Positions 10,764 to 23,403 of a DNA stretch of 64,000 nucleotides are shown piece by piece. Made by a program: the position numbers and the translations under genes. Source of the DNA: Myrica gale (Eukaryota > Streptophyta > Magnoliopsida > Fagales > Myricaceae). The DNA lies in NCBI GenBank assembly GCA_963930655.1, contig OZ005618.1, positions 19,929,001 to 19,993,000 of the forward strand, in the 5' to 3' direction. A model generated the notes under the pieces. The model searched no databases, was not told where the DNA came from, and was given only the letters and a program-made list of their open reading frames with translations. Within the stretch, counting starts at the first letter, position 1, and each line of letters opens with the position of its first letter.

Positions 10764-13700
10764 CTACGGGGGATCAATCCCTAAATACAACCAGTTCATA
10801 TCCATAGATTGCTCAAGAACAAAAGGGGAGCCTCCAGGAAAGTTTCCTGAGGCGGCCCAATGAGCAAGGCAATGCGCCGCATTGTTTGCACCACGTCTAG
10901 CATGTTGACATTTCCATTGATCCACCATACCAAGGAGACCACGGATTTCAGCAACAATATCGTGGATTTGCCAATCTGTCCTTTTCGGAAAATGCTTAAT
11001 TGCATCTGTCACCCTCTTTGCATCTCCTTCCATAACAATATCACTGAAGCCACACTTCACCGCTTCCTTGGCACCCATCTTCATAGCTTCAGCCTCACTA
11101 ATAGTAGGATCAGTTCCAGTAATTCTCATTGCTGCTGCATGGACCACCTTCCCCGCTGCATCTCTAAATACTGCAGCAACAGCAGAGAAATCTGATCTAA
11201 CAGCTGCATCCACATTCACTTTGATTACTTGGGGGGTGGGGGCTTCCAAGGAGAAACAGGTGGGTCATTTGCCTTTAACCGCCAAGCATTTACGTGATCT
11301 TGGCTAACCCTGCAAACTCTCCTTGCTATAACCATAGGCTTTTCGGGCACCTTACCATGTGCGGCTCTATTTCTGCTAACCCACACCATGTCAATTGCGT
11401 TAGCAGCAAAGATTTGGAATCGATGCTTCTCCATTCTTGACATTCCCAGGTTGTTTTCCGGGTGGAGTATTTCTCTAATCCATTCTGCAACATTATCACA
11501 CTCTACTGCCGTAATATCTAATGGCCAGAAGGACTCTCTCCACACCACTCTACTTACCACACACCTGAGAAACAGATGGTGACTTGTTTCCCTTGCCAAT
11601 CCACACAACGTGCAGTGATTTTCCTCCCCTTCTTCCAGTCCAAGTCTAGTAGCGATTTTCCCTTTCGTAGGAAGAATATCACAGAAGACTTTCCAAAGGA
11701 GTAGCTTTAGTCTTTCATGCATTTTAATTTTCCAAATTTCTTTCCAAAAGTTTGTCTCCTCTGGATTATGATTTCCAAGTCGTCTCTTCACCTGCTCTAG
11801 ATACATTGACTTCACCGAGAAAGAGCCTGATTGGTCATGCACCCAAATAAGATCATCGTTGCGTGGTTCCATCGGTAGGTTAATCTTAAAAATTGCCTCT
11901 GCAGATTCAGAATTGCATATGCTCCTCACCTTGCATCTATCCCATCTCCCCGAATTCTCATCAATCAGCTCTGTTACAAGCATATCCTTGCACCATGACT
12001 TTGGCATACTGAAAAAGCTAAGAGGGTATGAAGGAATTGCCGTCGCCACCGCCTTGATCATAGTAGTTCTCCCCGCTTGTGACAGTATCTTAGCCTTCCA
12101 ACCAGATAGTTTGCTGAACAACTTCACCTTCAACTCTTCCACTGCCCTTTTCTTTGCTCTTGGGATTAAAAGAGGGAGACCCAAGTGTTTCGCTTTTGCT
12201 GGTAGCTTTTTAAGTTGGAGTCTATCCATTATACTCTGCATGCCCGAACTGCCAAAGTTCTTACTAAAGTGAACTGCTGACTTCACTTTGTTTATCTTTT
12301 GACCTGACCAGCACATATATTTCTCTAAGCAACCGTCAATAACATTTGCATCCTTATAAGAGGCTTTTGCAAAAATCAACAAGTCATCTGCAAATAGTAA
12401 GTGAGATATAATTGGTGCACCTCGGCTGAGTTTTATCCCTCTCAGATTGCCATTGCCCTCCTCCTTTAGTAAAAGACGTGAAAGAAGCTCTGATACAAGG
12501 ATAAATAGTGCTGGCGATAAGGGGTCCCCTTGGCGAATTCCTCTCGACGGGCAGAAAAGTCCATGAGGGCTGCCATTTAGGAGAATAGAGAAACTGGATA
12601 TTGATATGCACTGATTTACCCAATTTATCCATATTGGATCAAATCCGAATTTTTCCAAAATTTTAAGAATGCATGCCCACTCCACCCTATCATACGCCTT
12701 TTCCATATCAGCCTTTACTGCCATCCATCCACCTTTTCCTTGCTTATGAGCCATGCCATGAAAAATCTCTGCCGCCACAATGTAGTTATCTTGAATTTGA
12801 CGCCCCGGGACGAAAGCCAATTGATATGGTGAGACCAATTTCTCCAGAACAGTTTTCAATCTTTCCGCCATAATTTTTGAGATAAGTTTATAAATTACAT
12901 TACATAAACTAATAGGGCGGAATTGATTTACCTTGGTGGGGCTATCCACTTTTGGAATCAAAGTAATGTTGGTGTGGTTCAATTCTGGCAGCATCCTCCC
13001 TGTAATAAAGAACTCTTTCACTGTTTGCCGCACATCCATGCCCACAATCTCCCAGTACTGCTTGTAGAAAAAGACAGTAAAACCATCTGGTCCCAGTGCC
13101 TTGTCTGAACCCATCAGATGTAGAACAGCTGTGATTTCCTCATCTTCTGGTATTCTTGTCAGCATAGCCTTATCCTCTAGGGAGATCACCTTCTCAAACA
13201 ACCCCTCCAGATTCTGTGGTATTTCTGGATTTTCAGAGGAGTATAAGGCCTCATAAAAGCTCGAGAATTCCTGTCCCAACTCCCTCCTACCCGAGATCCA
13301 ATTTCCAACCTCATTCTTCAAACATGATATCCTATTTCTGCATTTTCTTATGACAGTTGAAGTATGGTAAAACCTTGTGTTCAGGTCACTGGAGGTTAAC
13401 CACTGGACACGTGATTTTTGCCTCCATAACTCTTCCTCTCTCCTTAACTGTTCATCCAATTCTAGTTGAAGCTGGCGGCCTAGCTCCAGTGTTTCCTCTG
13501 TCTGTTCCGCCTGATGACACCTGCCCAGCCGATTCTTTAGGTCTTTGAGCACCAGATGAATATTTCCGAACACCTTTTTATTCCATCTTCTCAAGGCAAA
13601 CCTGGTGGCACGCGTTTTCTTGAATAATTGCCATGCAGCTGATCCTTCAAAAGTTTGATTCCACGAGCTAGCTATAACTTCAAAGCAGCTAGATTTCCTT

Positions 13701-14449
13701 GCCCAGAATTTTTCAAACTTGAAAGATTTTGGTGCACGTGCATTACTTCCAAAAAAATTTAAGATGATAGGAACATGGTCAGAAGGAGCATAGTCATAAT
13801 GCTGGACCTCAGCATTTGGGTGTTCAATTCTCCATTGAACATTTGAAACTGCTCTGTCTATACGCTCCTTAATGTTTGCGAGACCCGACCTTTTATTTGA
13901 CCAAGTAAATTTGCACCCCATGTAGCCAAGGTCAACCATCCCACATGTATCCATAAAATGGGCCAAACCTCTAGAGGATGACGCCCTTACAGATCTTCCA
14001 CCTTGCTTTTCCTGCTGTCTCACTACTTCATTCAGGTCTCCCAGACACACCCAGGGCTCCTGAGTTTGCAAACCAATCTAACACATTAACTCCCCAAAAA
14101 CTTCTTTCTGATACCACACCGTTGGACCATAAGCTAGAGTACAAAAAAAATCACTAGCATAACCTTTAGCCTTAATCAACAAATGAAACATATTTTCAGA
14201 TCTCCAGATCACCTCAAAATCCAATTCTGGCCTCCACATAAACACAAGACCACCCTTGTTTCCAATAGGAGGAACCGAAATAAAAAAAGAAAAACCAATC
14301 TTCCTCACAACTTTTTCCACAACTTTATCAGCAACCTTCGTCTCCATAAGGAAGACACCCATTGGGTCTACAGCCCTCACAATTTCATTAAGGGCCCTGG
14401 TTGCCGCCGGCCTCCCTAGGCCGCGAAAATTCCAAGATATAAGCCTCAT
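10764..14449 (-). pseudogene. LINE ORF2: endonuclease-reverse transcriptase-RNase H
   Basis: Translation begins at 14449 with an apurinic-type endonuclease domain (SWNFRGLG, METK, GDLNE, SDHVPI). A reverse transcriptase with LLFADDLLIF and a zf-RVT region with a CTLC...HHLFLRC motif follow. An RNase H domain runs to a stop at 10764. Three lesions are visible. There is an in-frame TAG at 14078-14080. A one-base shift in a C-rich run near 11230-11245 puts RNase H in another frame. Around 11980 the thumb/connection segment seems missing, because RT sequence ending SWCKDM runs straight into LVTELIDENSG. The last is inferred from usual family length. The encoded enzyme would nick DNA and copy its own RNA. 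Confidence 0.88.
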
Positions 14450-16124
14450 TGATGGGGGTTGGGGGGCATGCTATAGCTCGCCTCCTCAGCTCTTTGGATT
14501 GTTCGGTTGTCATCCTGTGCCACCACATAATACTGTGGACCTGGTTGGCCGGCATTCTTGTTTTTCTTCACCGAGATTCTCTTCCTACCTGTCACGCCCT
14601 TGGATTCTTGTCTTCCTAGGGTAAATAGTTCAATCAATGGGCTCTCAAAACTTGATTGGGACTCTGGGAAACCTGTTTTTCCTTTTTTGCAAAGCGGTGG
14701 AAAATCAATAGAAGCTACGTTCTCCTCACTACTTTCTTCATGCTTCCCCATCTCCTGCTTTCTCTTTTTGTTTTGTCCTCACTCCAGCCACACGAATCCC
14801 TTTGGGCCCGAGGACAACCTCTCCTAAGCCGCCCCATGGTCTTCTGGGTCTTTTCTCCCTTCAGGCCTTCTAATCTCTTTCCTTCTTTACTCACTGCGGG
14901 CCTTTGTGATAAGCCCAAGCCCAGTGTAATTTTGTCTAAGGAATGACGTGCCGCTTCCACTCTTTCTACAAAAGAGACCGATTGCTTTTCATGAGGCAAA
15001 GTTTCTGGAAGGCTATCCTTGTACTGAGTGGTCTGTACATACTGCGCTGTAGTTCTCACTGTCTCAGCCGCTGGAATTAAATGAGGCTCTTTTCCCCTGC
15101 ATGTTTTGAAAGTAGCGCTCCCCATCTTCCCGCCTTCTACTCTATTTGGGCGGGTCGGTTCAGTGGGATGGTTCTTCACCACCCGACTCTCATTCTCCCC
15201 CTGGAGACTTGCACTGCATTTTTCCACGCCATCTTGGGGTTGTGGCAGGCAAGAAAGCGAGCCTACAGAGACCACATCTCCTGCTTTTGTATTTTCTTGG
15301 CTCGGTGGATCCGAAACTTCAAGACTAGACCTAGCATCCCAACTACCACTTGTCTTCCAGAACTGGCTTTCCCTCTGGTCTCGGCTTTGTGGTGTAAACC
15401 CCCGGATTTCGTCATTAAGGGCATGTTTACTAGCATGGGGTGCTTCTTGATAACACGACGTGACCGTGTGGTTCAAACAACCGCAGTGGGTACAAAAGTT
15501 TGAAAGTCTTTCATACTTAAAAGATACCCAAGATTTTTGTTGTCCTCCCCTTGGTATAAAGAAACCTGGTTGCAGCGGTAAGTCAGTGTTTATCTTTACC
15601 TGAACTCGGAGGAATGACCTGTTAATATTTGTCGTATCAACAGCTTGCACCTCTCCGATTTTACTGCCAATCCAAATTGCATTCTCCTTCTCCAAACCTT
15701 TGCGTGGTAGGCCATGAACCTGGACCCAGAACATGGCTTTAGAGAGATCTACCTCATTAATGGTAGCTTCAGACGTCCATTCCTTGAGCACCATTAATGC
15801 GCCCCTGAAATTCCATGGGCCTTGGTTTAATATCTTGTTCTTATCCATTAATGAGGTGAACGTAAAAAGAAAACGGTTCTGCCCAAGATTATCAATCTGG
15901 AACTCTCGAGCAAACCGCCATCCGGATCGAATAATAGGGTGAATAACCTGAGGTGAGAACGTTTTCCTGGAAACCAACCTCCCCACTAATGAAAGTTGAG
16001 AAACTGATTCAGCTCTCTCCTCATCAATATGCAGAAAATCTGATAAATCGTCCCAGGACAGGTTTTTCGTCTGTTCTGCAATTTCTTCTATAGTTTTCTG
16101 TAAGCTATTCTCCTCTTCACCCAT
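14446..16124 (-). pseudogene. LINE ORF1: nucleic-acid-binding protein, frameshifted near its end
   Basis: The start at 16124 (MGEEENSLQ) is preferred over an in-frame ATG at 16199, because the extra 25 residues are low-complexity. The N-terminal 200 residues resemble the plant DUF4283 domain (NQGPWNFRGALMVLKEW). A zinc knuckle C-x2-C-x4-H-x4-C follows near residue 240. The main frame closes at 14715. A second frame continues from about 14750 to a TGA at 14446-14448, which overlaps the ORF2 ATG (14447-14449) as ATGA. At least one frameshift between 14720 and 14850 is therefore likely. ORF1 proteins coat LINE RNA. Confidence 0.8.
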
Positions 16125-16779
16125 GCCGAACAGGATTGTCAAGTACAACCTAGAAGAGAGAGGAGAGGAGAGGAGAAGGGGGTGGAGAAAGGGTAACACG
16201 AGTAAGGTGGGAAGGGAGGAAAAAATAGAAAGAAGATAGAATAGTGATAGGGGGAAAGGGTATGTGATATGCCGGTGGTTGATTTGGGGAAGGGAGGTGG
16301 AACTGAGTAGGTTAGAAAGAGGTAGAGAGCATAACGCTCGGAGAGCTCACGAAGAGCGGTATACGGATGAATAAACCTACCTGTTACAATATTTGGAAGA
16401 TGAATAATTGACTTTATGTCAACAGTATGTGAGCATTATATGTGAAAACACAGTTTCTATCTAGAGATCATTGTATGAGATATCATATAAACCACTCAAC
16501 TACAGGAGATTTGATACATTGTATCATTCAAAAACTAATTTTATACATTTTGTACCTATCATCAAAATTTTCCGTTAAATCTGACTAAAATGTTGATAAC
16601 AGGACTCACTTTGCATTTGGTAGAGTATGTTTGTCAATTTTTTAAGTCATCGGTAGTATTCTCATCATTTCAGGAATATAAAAAAAAAATTCAATTCCGT
16701 CTAATTCGACAGAGGGTGCAAAGTGTTTTTACATTAGCAATTGGAGGTGTAATGTGCTAAAAATGATAGTTTATATATA

Positions 16780-17294
16780 GGGGTAAACTCATAGTTAGCC
16801 CCCTATGTTTGGGCAAAAATCATAGTTAGCCCCATATTTTTGAATCCAACAATTTGATACTCATAACTTTCAAAACCTACCAATCTTCGCCCCCCGTCTA
16901 AATTAGACGTTAAATCAGATGGAAAAGCATGAAAAATTGACCAAAATGCCCCTCCAAAATAAAATTACTAAAAAAAAATAAAAAAATTCATTAAAAATAA
17001 AAAATGATATTTTTTCAAAAATGATATTTTTTAAATAAAACTATATTGAAACTCTATTTCAATAATATATTTATTTTAATTTATTTCTTAAATTTTTATT
17101 TTATTTTAAATTTTAGCTTTGGAGGGGCATTTCGGTCATTTTGCATGAATTTCCCTCGGATTTAACACCTGATTTAGACGGGGGGCTAAGTTTGATAGGT
17201 TGTGAAAGTTATGAGTATCAAATTGTTGGATTCAAAAATATGGGGCTAACTATGATTTTTGCCCAAACATAGGGGCTAACCATGACTTTACCCC
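16780..17294. mobile_element. Mutator-like MITE, ~175-bp inverted repeats, perfect 9-bp TSD
   Basis: The 9-mer ttatatata is duplicated exactly at 16771-16779 and 17295-17303. The left arm from ggggtaaactcatagttagc is matched in inverse orientation by the right arm ending gctaaccatgactttacccc. Similarity extends about 175 bp on each side, including cccccgtctaaattagacg. The AT-rich centre has no open frame. The element is non-autonomous. Confidence 0.88.
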
Positions 17295-17303
17295 TTATAT
17301 ATA

Positions 17304-18774
17304 ATATGTACTCAAACCTCTTATAATTGATTGGTGAACAACATATTTATCTTAAAAAAAATTAAATTTTTTTTTCCAGTATTACCCTCTTCCCAACCCA
17401 GTAAGAAGAATTATTTATCACATATCAATTTTTTGAGTCAGTAGATGATATATATGCTAACCTTATCAAAGTCTTTTGTTCGGTTTGACACCATCTGACC
17501 CGTTTTGGCACAGCTCTCAGCCTCTCAAGACTGAAACGGGCCACTGACACCATCTGACCCGTTAGTCTGGTCCACTGTACTCGTCAGTCACCCCAGATCC
17601 CACTTAGAATTGGACTTCCTGTATTGAACCGCGTCTGCACTTAAATTATAACTTATAGCGTCAAATGTCAGTTTAGAGTCCAAATTATTAGTTTCTAACT
17701 ATTTAAAATTTGTCTTTAACTGTATATTAAAATTTATAAATATTTGCCTTAAATAGAATTTGAAAATCTTCATTGTGCCACGGAACTCTTTTTTTGTTGT
17801 TGCATATTTCAACTGTAGAAAATAATTGAATAGTGCAAATTACTGATAAATTTTAACAGTTGGAAGGATATAATTGAGACTAAATTGATAGTTTGAAGCC
17901 CAAACTAAATAAAAGTTTTCTTTTCTTTTTGAATAAATCTGTTCATTTCTAATTTTCAATCTAAGTTTGTTCCGTGTTAGTTTGGAGTCTAAATTATTAT
18001 TTTAATCATATTTCGTACTCAAACTATTAAGGTTTACAAATATTAGCCCAATGTGTCTCTAACTATTAAGATTACATCCTCCACGGATCTCTGTCAGACA
18101 TGACTGCACTGCCCACAATGGCCGAATGTGGTGGAAAGAGCCGTGACCGATGGCCGGAGTGCCACCCGTGGATGGCGATGTATGATTGTAGTCGGACGAA
18201 CAATATGACAATGGGTGATGCCACAAGAACTAACGGTAGTGGCTCTGATACCATAGAGAAAATATTAAACAAAAGAATAAAAACGAGTTTTTTTTTACTA
18301 ATTTATGTTTAAGCATCCGGTACCACAAAACGGATACTGTACGTATATTATATATATACTGGAATTTTAAGCCATTTCCATATTGCCGTACAGTATCAAG
18401 ATCAGATACTCATAAAATTGACGCTGCCATTGCTTTAAAATCGTGAAATTACAATAATTTATCTGTTAATTCATAGTCAACGGAAAAACTGCATGCATGC
18501 GAAGCGCATAAAGAAAATGTTTTTTCGTTTAAGCATGCGGCATAAACATTTCTTAAGTAATCCATACGATTATTTACAAAATAGACTCTTTACAAACAAG
18601 GTTAAATCATAAATGGGCAGGCTTCTAGGCTACCCGGCTCATATAAATAAAAAAACAATATTTCTAACCAGTAGAAAGGGACCACGCAAGACCTCCAAAC
18701 AGGCCCAATGGCCCGTAAAAACAAAGAGCATCCACAGACTGTAATGTTCACCAATGGCATTTCTTTGATAGGTG
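17304..18774. other. Intergenic DNA downstream of the TNL pseudogene
   Basis: No gene is recognised. The 18-mer gacaccatctgacccgtt occurs twice, about 60 bp apart (about 17487 and 17547). AT-rich stretches around 17640-18050 contain 'caaattattagtttctaact'-type motifs that look like old MITE sequence. The last 170 bp resembles the 3' flank of the other TNL copy. Confidence 0.45.
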
Positions 18775-21700
18775 CTAGAAGAAGCGGAGAGCATCCGCAG
18801 TAGGACTAACCGTTCTCCAATAGCAATTAGCAAGATAGTGAACTACATCCCAAGCATAGTGGTACTGAGGACCACACTGAGAGGACATCTCTCGGGCAGT
18901 ATTCCAGCACTGTAAGCACACCCCGCACTCTATTATCTCCACATCCGGGCTCTGTGTTTCAACTGAAGCTTTAATGTAGCTACATCTCTCCAAATTATTC
19001 GATCGTTCTAAAAACCATTTAGCTGGAATATACAATTCAAATATAAGTGGCCCAAGAGAATGGTCTTTAGGTGCGCGAAGGACTGTGGTTTTAGAAGACC
19101 TTCATCAGTCTCGAAGCGATAAACAAATTCGACAAACTCGTCATAATCAGGTCGAATGTCATCAAAACTCTTAGAATTTAATTTATCATCCGCATGGGCT
19201 TCAGACACAATAGCATGGGAATATCCGTACCACTTGCTATTATCATAATCTCCATATATCTTACTTGTTACACAAGAATTAGTGCGTCTAATATCGTACC
19301 CCTCTCGTAGTTCAGATCCCAAAAAAGTGCTACATAACTGTAAAGTAAAAACCATAGAGAGAAATATGTTAATTGTTGTGTTTTAAACAATTACTTCACA
19401 AAAGATCTTGTCATTACACAACAATAACTTTGGTGTTATTATTAGAGAAAGAGACTCACCATACGACTTTCTGTAGGTATAAAATAATAACTTTCTTCAC
19501 CAAAGTTTCTAACACAATAAAGTCTGCCAGCATAATCAAGGTAGAAGGCCCCAATGAAGTCATCGCTCATCTTCTCTATTCCACGGATAGGGCATGTATT
19601 GGACCCATACTCTGGTATTGCAAAAAGCTGCTCCAGATATTCCTCACAACTCAAGTCTGGACTCCCACCAAAACTTGAGCAATCAGATAAATCAAGAACT
19701 TTAAGGGATGATAGAGTACAAATAATACTTGGAAAGGTTGAAAGTTTCTTGCAATCATGCAAGGACAATATGGAAAGAGAAGATAAACACTTGAATGATA
19801 AGGATAATTCTTCAATGGCAGTCCCATCCAAATAAAGTACTTGCAAAGATTTCATATTTTCCGCAATATCTGGGAGCTTCTTCAGTATTGAACAACCAGA
19901 AAGATACAAATATTCAAGAGATTCTATGCTGAACATGTCAGGGAGGTTTTTAAGACATTTGCAACCACGTAAATTCAATTGTATAAGGTGTTTGAGAACT
20001 CCAACGGATGTGTGCACTTTAGATAGACTTGTACAACCTTCAAGATCAAGTATCTCAAGATTTGGGACTTTAGTGAAGTTTGGTATCTCCATTAAGCTCT
20101 TAGAGCCACTAAGGTCAAAGCGTTTCAAGTTGCCTAAACTCTGATATAAATCAAAAAATAAAACATGATTAAACTTATCTAAAAATAAGATTAAGAATAA
20201 TCATGTGACTGAATAAAATTAAAAAATACCTTTATTCCCTTCCAACGTTTTTTGATGCGGCTGAAATGCATGTTTAATTGAACAAGATGGTTTGATTGGA
20301 AATTGGTTGGCAATGATTTGAATGGAAATCCCAACCAATCAATCACACGTAACTCATTGGTTGACATGGATCTTAAAAGATCACGAGGCCATAGTATGCT
20401 GCATAAGTACTTGTCATGAAGTTTAGAAAAGTTCTTGACAATATTCATATTGTCAATCTTAACAATTCTCAATTTTGCCATCTTTGAGAACGCTTTAACA
20501 TTAACTCGGTCCTCTTTGCAAGTTGGTGAGTGTAGGAATAGTTCTCTGGTAGTCAAGGACAATAAAATTATCTTAGTGAAATTACTTCAAATATACAGAT
20601 AAAAATTGATTCATAGTACATATTCTAAAGTTGATTTCTCAACAACTTAACTTACAATATTATTTTTTAGTATGTGAATGTTGTCCTCACAATGCCATAA
20701 TCTACTACGTCACCAGGCTCTTCAGGAGATTCGTGGTAAACTATATCTTGACCCATTTTTTGTGGCAAGTCATGCATTCTCAATCTTCTAGAAGATATCG
20801 TTATAAGAGACTTATCCATTAGTACACCAATATTGAAATATGGATAATAACCACAACTTTGTAGCATATCCATCAATATATTATTAAAGATCTCTCCTTT
20901 AAAGAAACATGCAATATCCAAAAATAACTTTTTTGCAAATCTTCCAATCCATCAAAACCTATTCGAAGCACATCCATAATTCCACTATTTTGTTTTGCTT
21001 TTAGTTGGTCACAAGCACTTGTCCATGCATTTGTTGTTCTACCGAACAAGGAGGAACCTAATATTTTAAGAGTTAAAGGAAGGCCCTGAGCATAGTTCAT
21101 AAAATCCTGAGATAAATCAACATAATTTTCTTCAGGATAGAGTTTCCTAAATGCAGACAAGCTAAAGAGTTGTAGAGCTTCATCATTATTTAACTCCTTT
21201 ACCTTATATATTTCATCCACCCCATGCGTTTTCAACAAATGACTATCTCTGCTTGTTAAAAGGAGTACTCTACTCCCCGAACCAAACCAATCATGACTCC
21301 CTGCTAATGCTGCTAATTGTTTTTCTCTATCCACATGGTCAAGGACAATAAAGATCGTCTTATTATGTAGTATGCTCTTTATAATACTGGTTCCCTCACA
21401 ATCATTACATATATGTATTTCTCTTTGCATGATGATCTTTGAAAGCAGTTGCTTTTGCAAAGAAACTAAACCTCAATTTTTAGTTTCTTCTCTAATACAA
21501 GCAATAAAGCTGCTAGCTTCAAAGTGATAGGAATTTCTTTCATCAATAACTTTTGCAAGAGTTGTTTTACCAATTCCACCCATTCCATGAATCCCTATAA
21601 AGCGAACATCATCTGACCCAATATTCAGTAGGTTCATCATTTCCTCTAAACGAGATTCTATACCAACAAGATTATTTGAAATATTGGAGAAGTTAGACTC

Positions 21701-23055
21701 AATCCATAAAATATCCATTCATTAATCTTATTGATAATCGTTGACTCCTGTCTGCACAAAAGATAGGTAATTAGTTTTAAAGAGAGAGTAATAGCTAGCA
21801 GTGAAGTAACTATTAATGTGATAATGTACTGCATATAGAGATGAACTCTATAGTCTCTACCATACCAATGTAGTTCAAGTTCTAATTTTCCACCTACCTA
21901 CATCTTAACCTGTTTATATCATTCTTTGTTGGCATTTGGACTTCGCATAGCTAGCCCATAGGTTAGAGGCACTTGTTTATTTTCCTTTTCTACGTTTCTT
22001 CTCTCACTTTATATGTGGCTTTTAGCTTCATCTATAATTTTTTTTCTCAATTGTTTGGTTTTCATTGCTTGAGTTACTTGTTTTCTACAAAATCTAATTT
22101 ACTGATGATGAAGCCAATATTTTCATCATAGTGAAGATAGTCTTAGAAGAAAAAGAAAACAAAAACTGAAAAAGAAAAGAAACATGTATTTGAGCTACAA
22201 ATATATTGAAACATTCTATTTTTCTCAGTAGCAAACTTGAACAAATTATAAGTCGTGAGAAGATTAATGGTTAAAATTTTCTTCAAAGAGGTGTTTATGA
22301 AAATTTTGAATTATTCTTGTGGTCGAGACAATGCAAAAGCTCTTCAACCGAAGTCCAAAAGTCCCTAAAGCTTTACAAATTCAATACGACTAGGAAATGA
22401 AACATAATTTGTCATTGTGATTTATGAAAGACTCAGTCAAGTGCTATTGTATGGAAAAGTATATGCTAACACCATAATTTGAAAATTTGTTAACTTTGCT
22501 TAGGTATCCAACTTTGCGACATTTTCATAAAGAAGAAGAAAAGACAATATATATATCATGTACATGCCATCCGGATATACGACCCACTTATCTCAAAGCA
22601 GCTCTCCACTTCTGCACCTGCTCCATGTGAACCTTGGTGTCTTCTTCATGGCCAGCAAGAGCTATTGCAAAAGCCCCGGTCTGGTTTTGTACGTCAGATG
22701 GATTCACGTGATAGACAGGTAAAATTGTGAGCATTGTCACTTGCATGCATTCGACGATCTTAGCAAGTTCCAACAAGCACCATTTGGAGTTGGTATAGTT
22801 CTCTGAGATAACTGTGATGGCATATAGAAATTCTTGTATTGCTTTGAAGAGCTCTGAGGAGATATATTTTCCTCGCTCAAGTATTTCTTCATCCTTAAAA
22901 ATGACAATACCCTTTTGTTTTAAAGCAAAACACAAATGATCTGTGAAGCTGTTGCGAGTGTCTTTGCCGCAAAAATTGAGAAAAACGTTGTGAGTCCACC
23001 GATGTGTTGAAGAAGAAGAAGATGAAGAGACACTTTGAGTGGTAATAGATGCCAT
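18775..23055 (-). pseudogene. TIR-NBS-LRR resistance-gene pseudogene (copy 1)
   Basis: The exon layout parallels the intact copy at 25415-29697. The TIR exon starts at 23055 (MASITTQSVSS). The NBS exon begins at 21751 with GMGGIGKTTL, GSRVLLL and MHD motifs. LRR exons lie around 20191-20562 and 19442-20128, and the post-LRR exon at 18775-19355. Lesions against copy 2 are: TAA at 22588-22590 near the TIR exon end; the splice donor lost (about 22556); a one-base loss near 21695; TGA at 21473-21475 inside the NBS; shifts near 20930 (LQKK region) and 20708 (one base missing in EEPG-R); a shift near 19045; and loss of the normal stop with a short C-terminal extension. Kinase-2 reads VLDHVD, not VLDDVD. 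It cannot encode a full receptor. Confidence 0.92.
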
Positions 23056-23339
23056 TGAAGATTTGCAAGCTTGAGACGTAAGACTTAATTCTTATTGTAG
23101 ACTTAGAATGACAAACTTGTTAAAGGTTATTGCTTTATATATGTGACCAACGTATTCCCTGCATGGACCCACAGTGGGAAAGGCCAAAATTTTTCTGATA
23201 GTTTTCAAAGAATTATAGAAGATTCTTCTCCGAAGTCAAGACTTTAGAGTACTAATTGGTTTGGTCTTCTATAACGTGTTTGATCTGTTTTTGGTCATCA
23301 TGATCTCTGTCAACACATGCTTTGAAAATACTCATGACA
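23056..23339. promoter_or_regulatory. Promoter region of TNL copy 1
   Basis: The sequence just upstream (reading minus) matches the upstream region of the intact TNL, including a TATA-like tttatatat at 23134-23142, about 80 bp from the ATG. The promoter is thus duplicated with the gene. Confidence 0.4.
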
Positions 23340-23403
23340 GATGCCATCGAGTTGTTGAAGAAGAAGAAGATGAACAAACTTTTTGATTGCTAATGGATGC
23401 CAT
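23340..23403 (-). pseudogene. 5' stub of a third TNL gene
   Basis: On the minus strand an ATG at 23401-23403 opens MASISNQKVCSSSSSSTT followed by Arg-Trp-His. This matches the N-termini of the two TNL copies (MASI-TQSVSSSSSS-T-RWTH) and then breaks off. The DNA upstream (23404-23500) also resembles the TNL promoters. This is a truncated third copy sitting directly upstream of copy 1. Confidence 0.7.

Larger units (their letters stand above)
10709..16378 (-). mobile_element. L1-type LINE retrotransposon, near full length, minus strand
   Basis: A perfect 14-bp target duplication, acctgttacaatat, flanks the insert at 10695-10708 and 16379-16392. The 3' end is at the left and shows an AT/T run (poly(A) on the minus strand). 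Two overlapping ORFs follow the plant L1 plan: ORF1 has a DUF4283-like region and a CCHC knuckle; ORF2 has endonuclease, reverse transcriptase, zf-RVT and RNase H. Nonsense, frameshift and deletion lesions make it non-autonomous. Confidence 0.92.

Noticed and set aside
10860..15942. Several plus-strand open frames across the LINE
   Set aside because: They are antisense shadows of the minus-strand ORF1 and ORF2.
18100..18312. Plus-strand 70-codon frame
   Set aside because: No known domain, no splice context, and it overlaps an antisense frame of equal quality.
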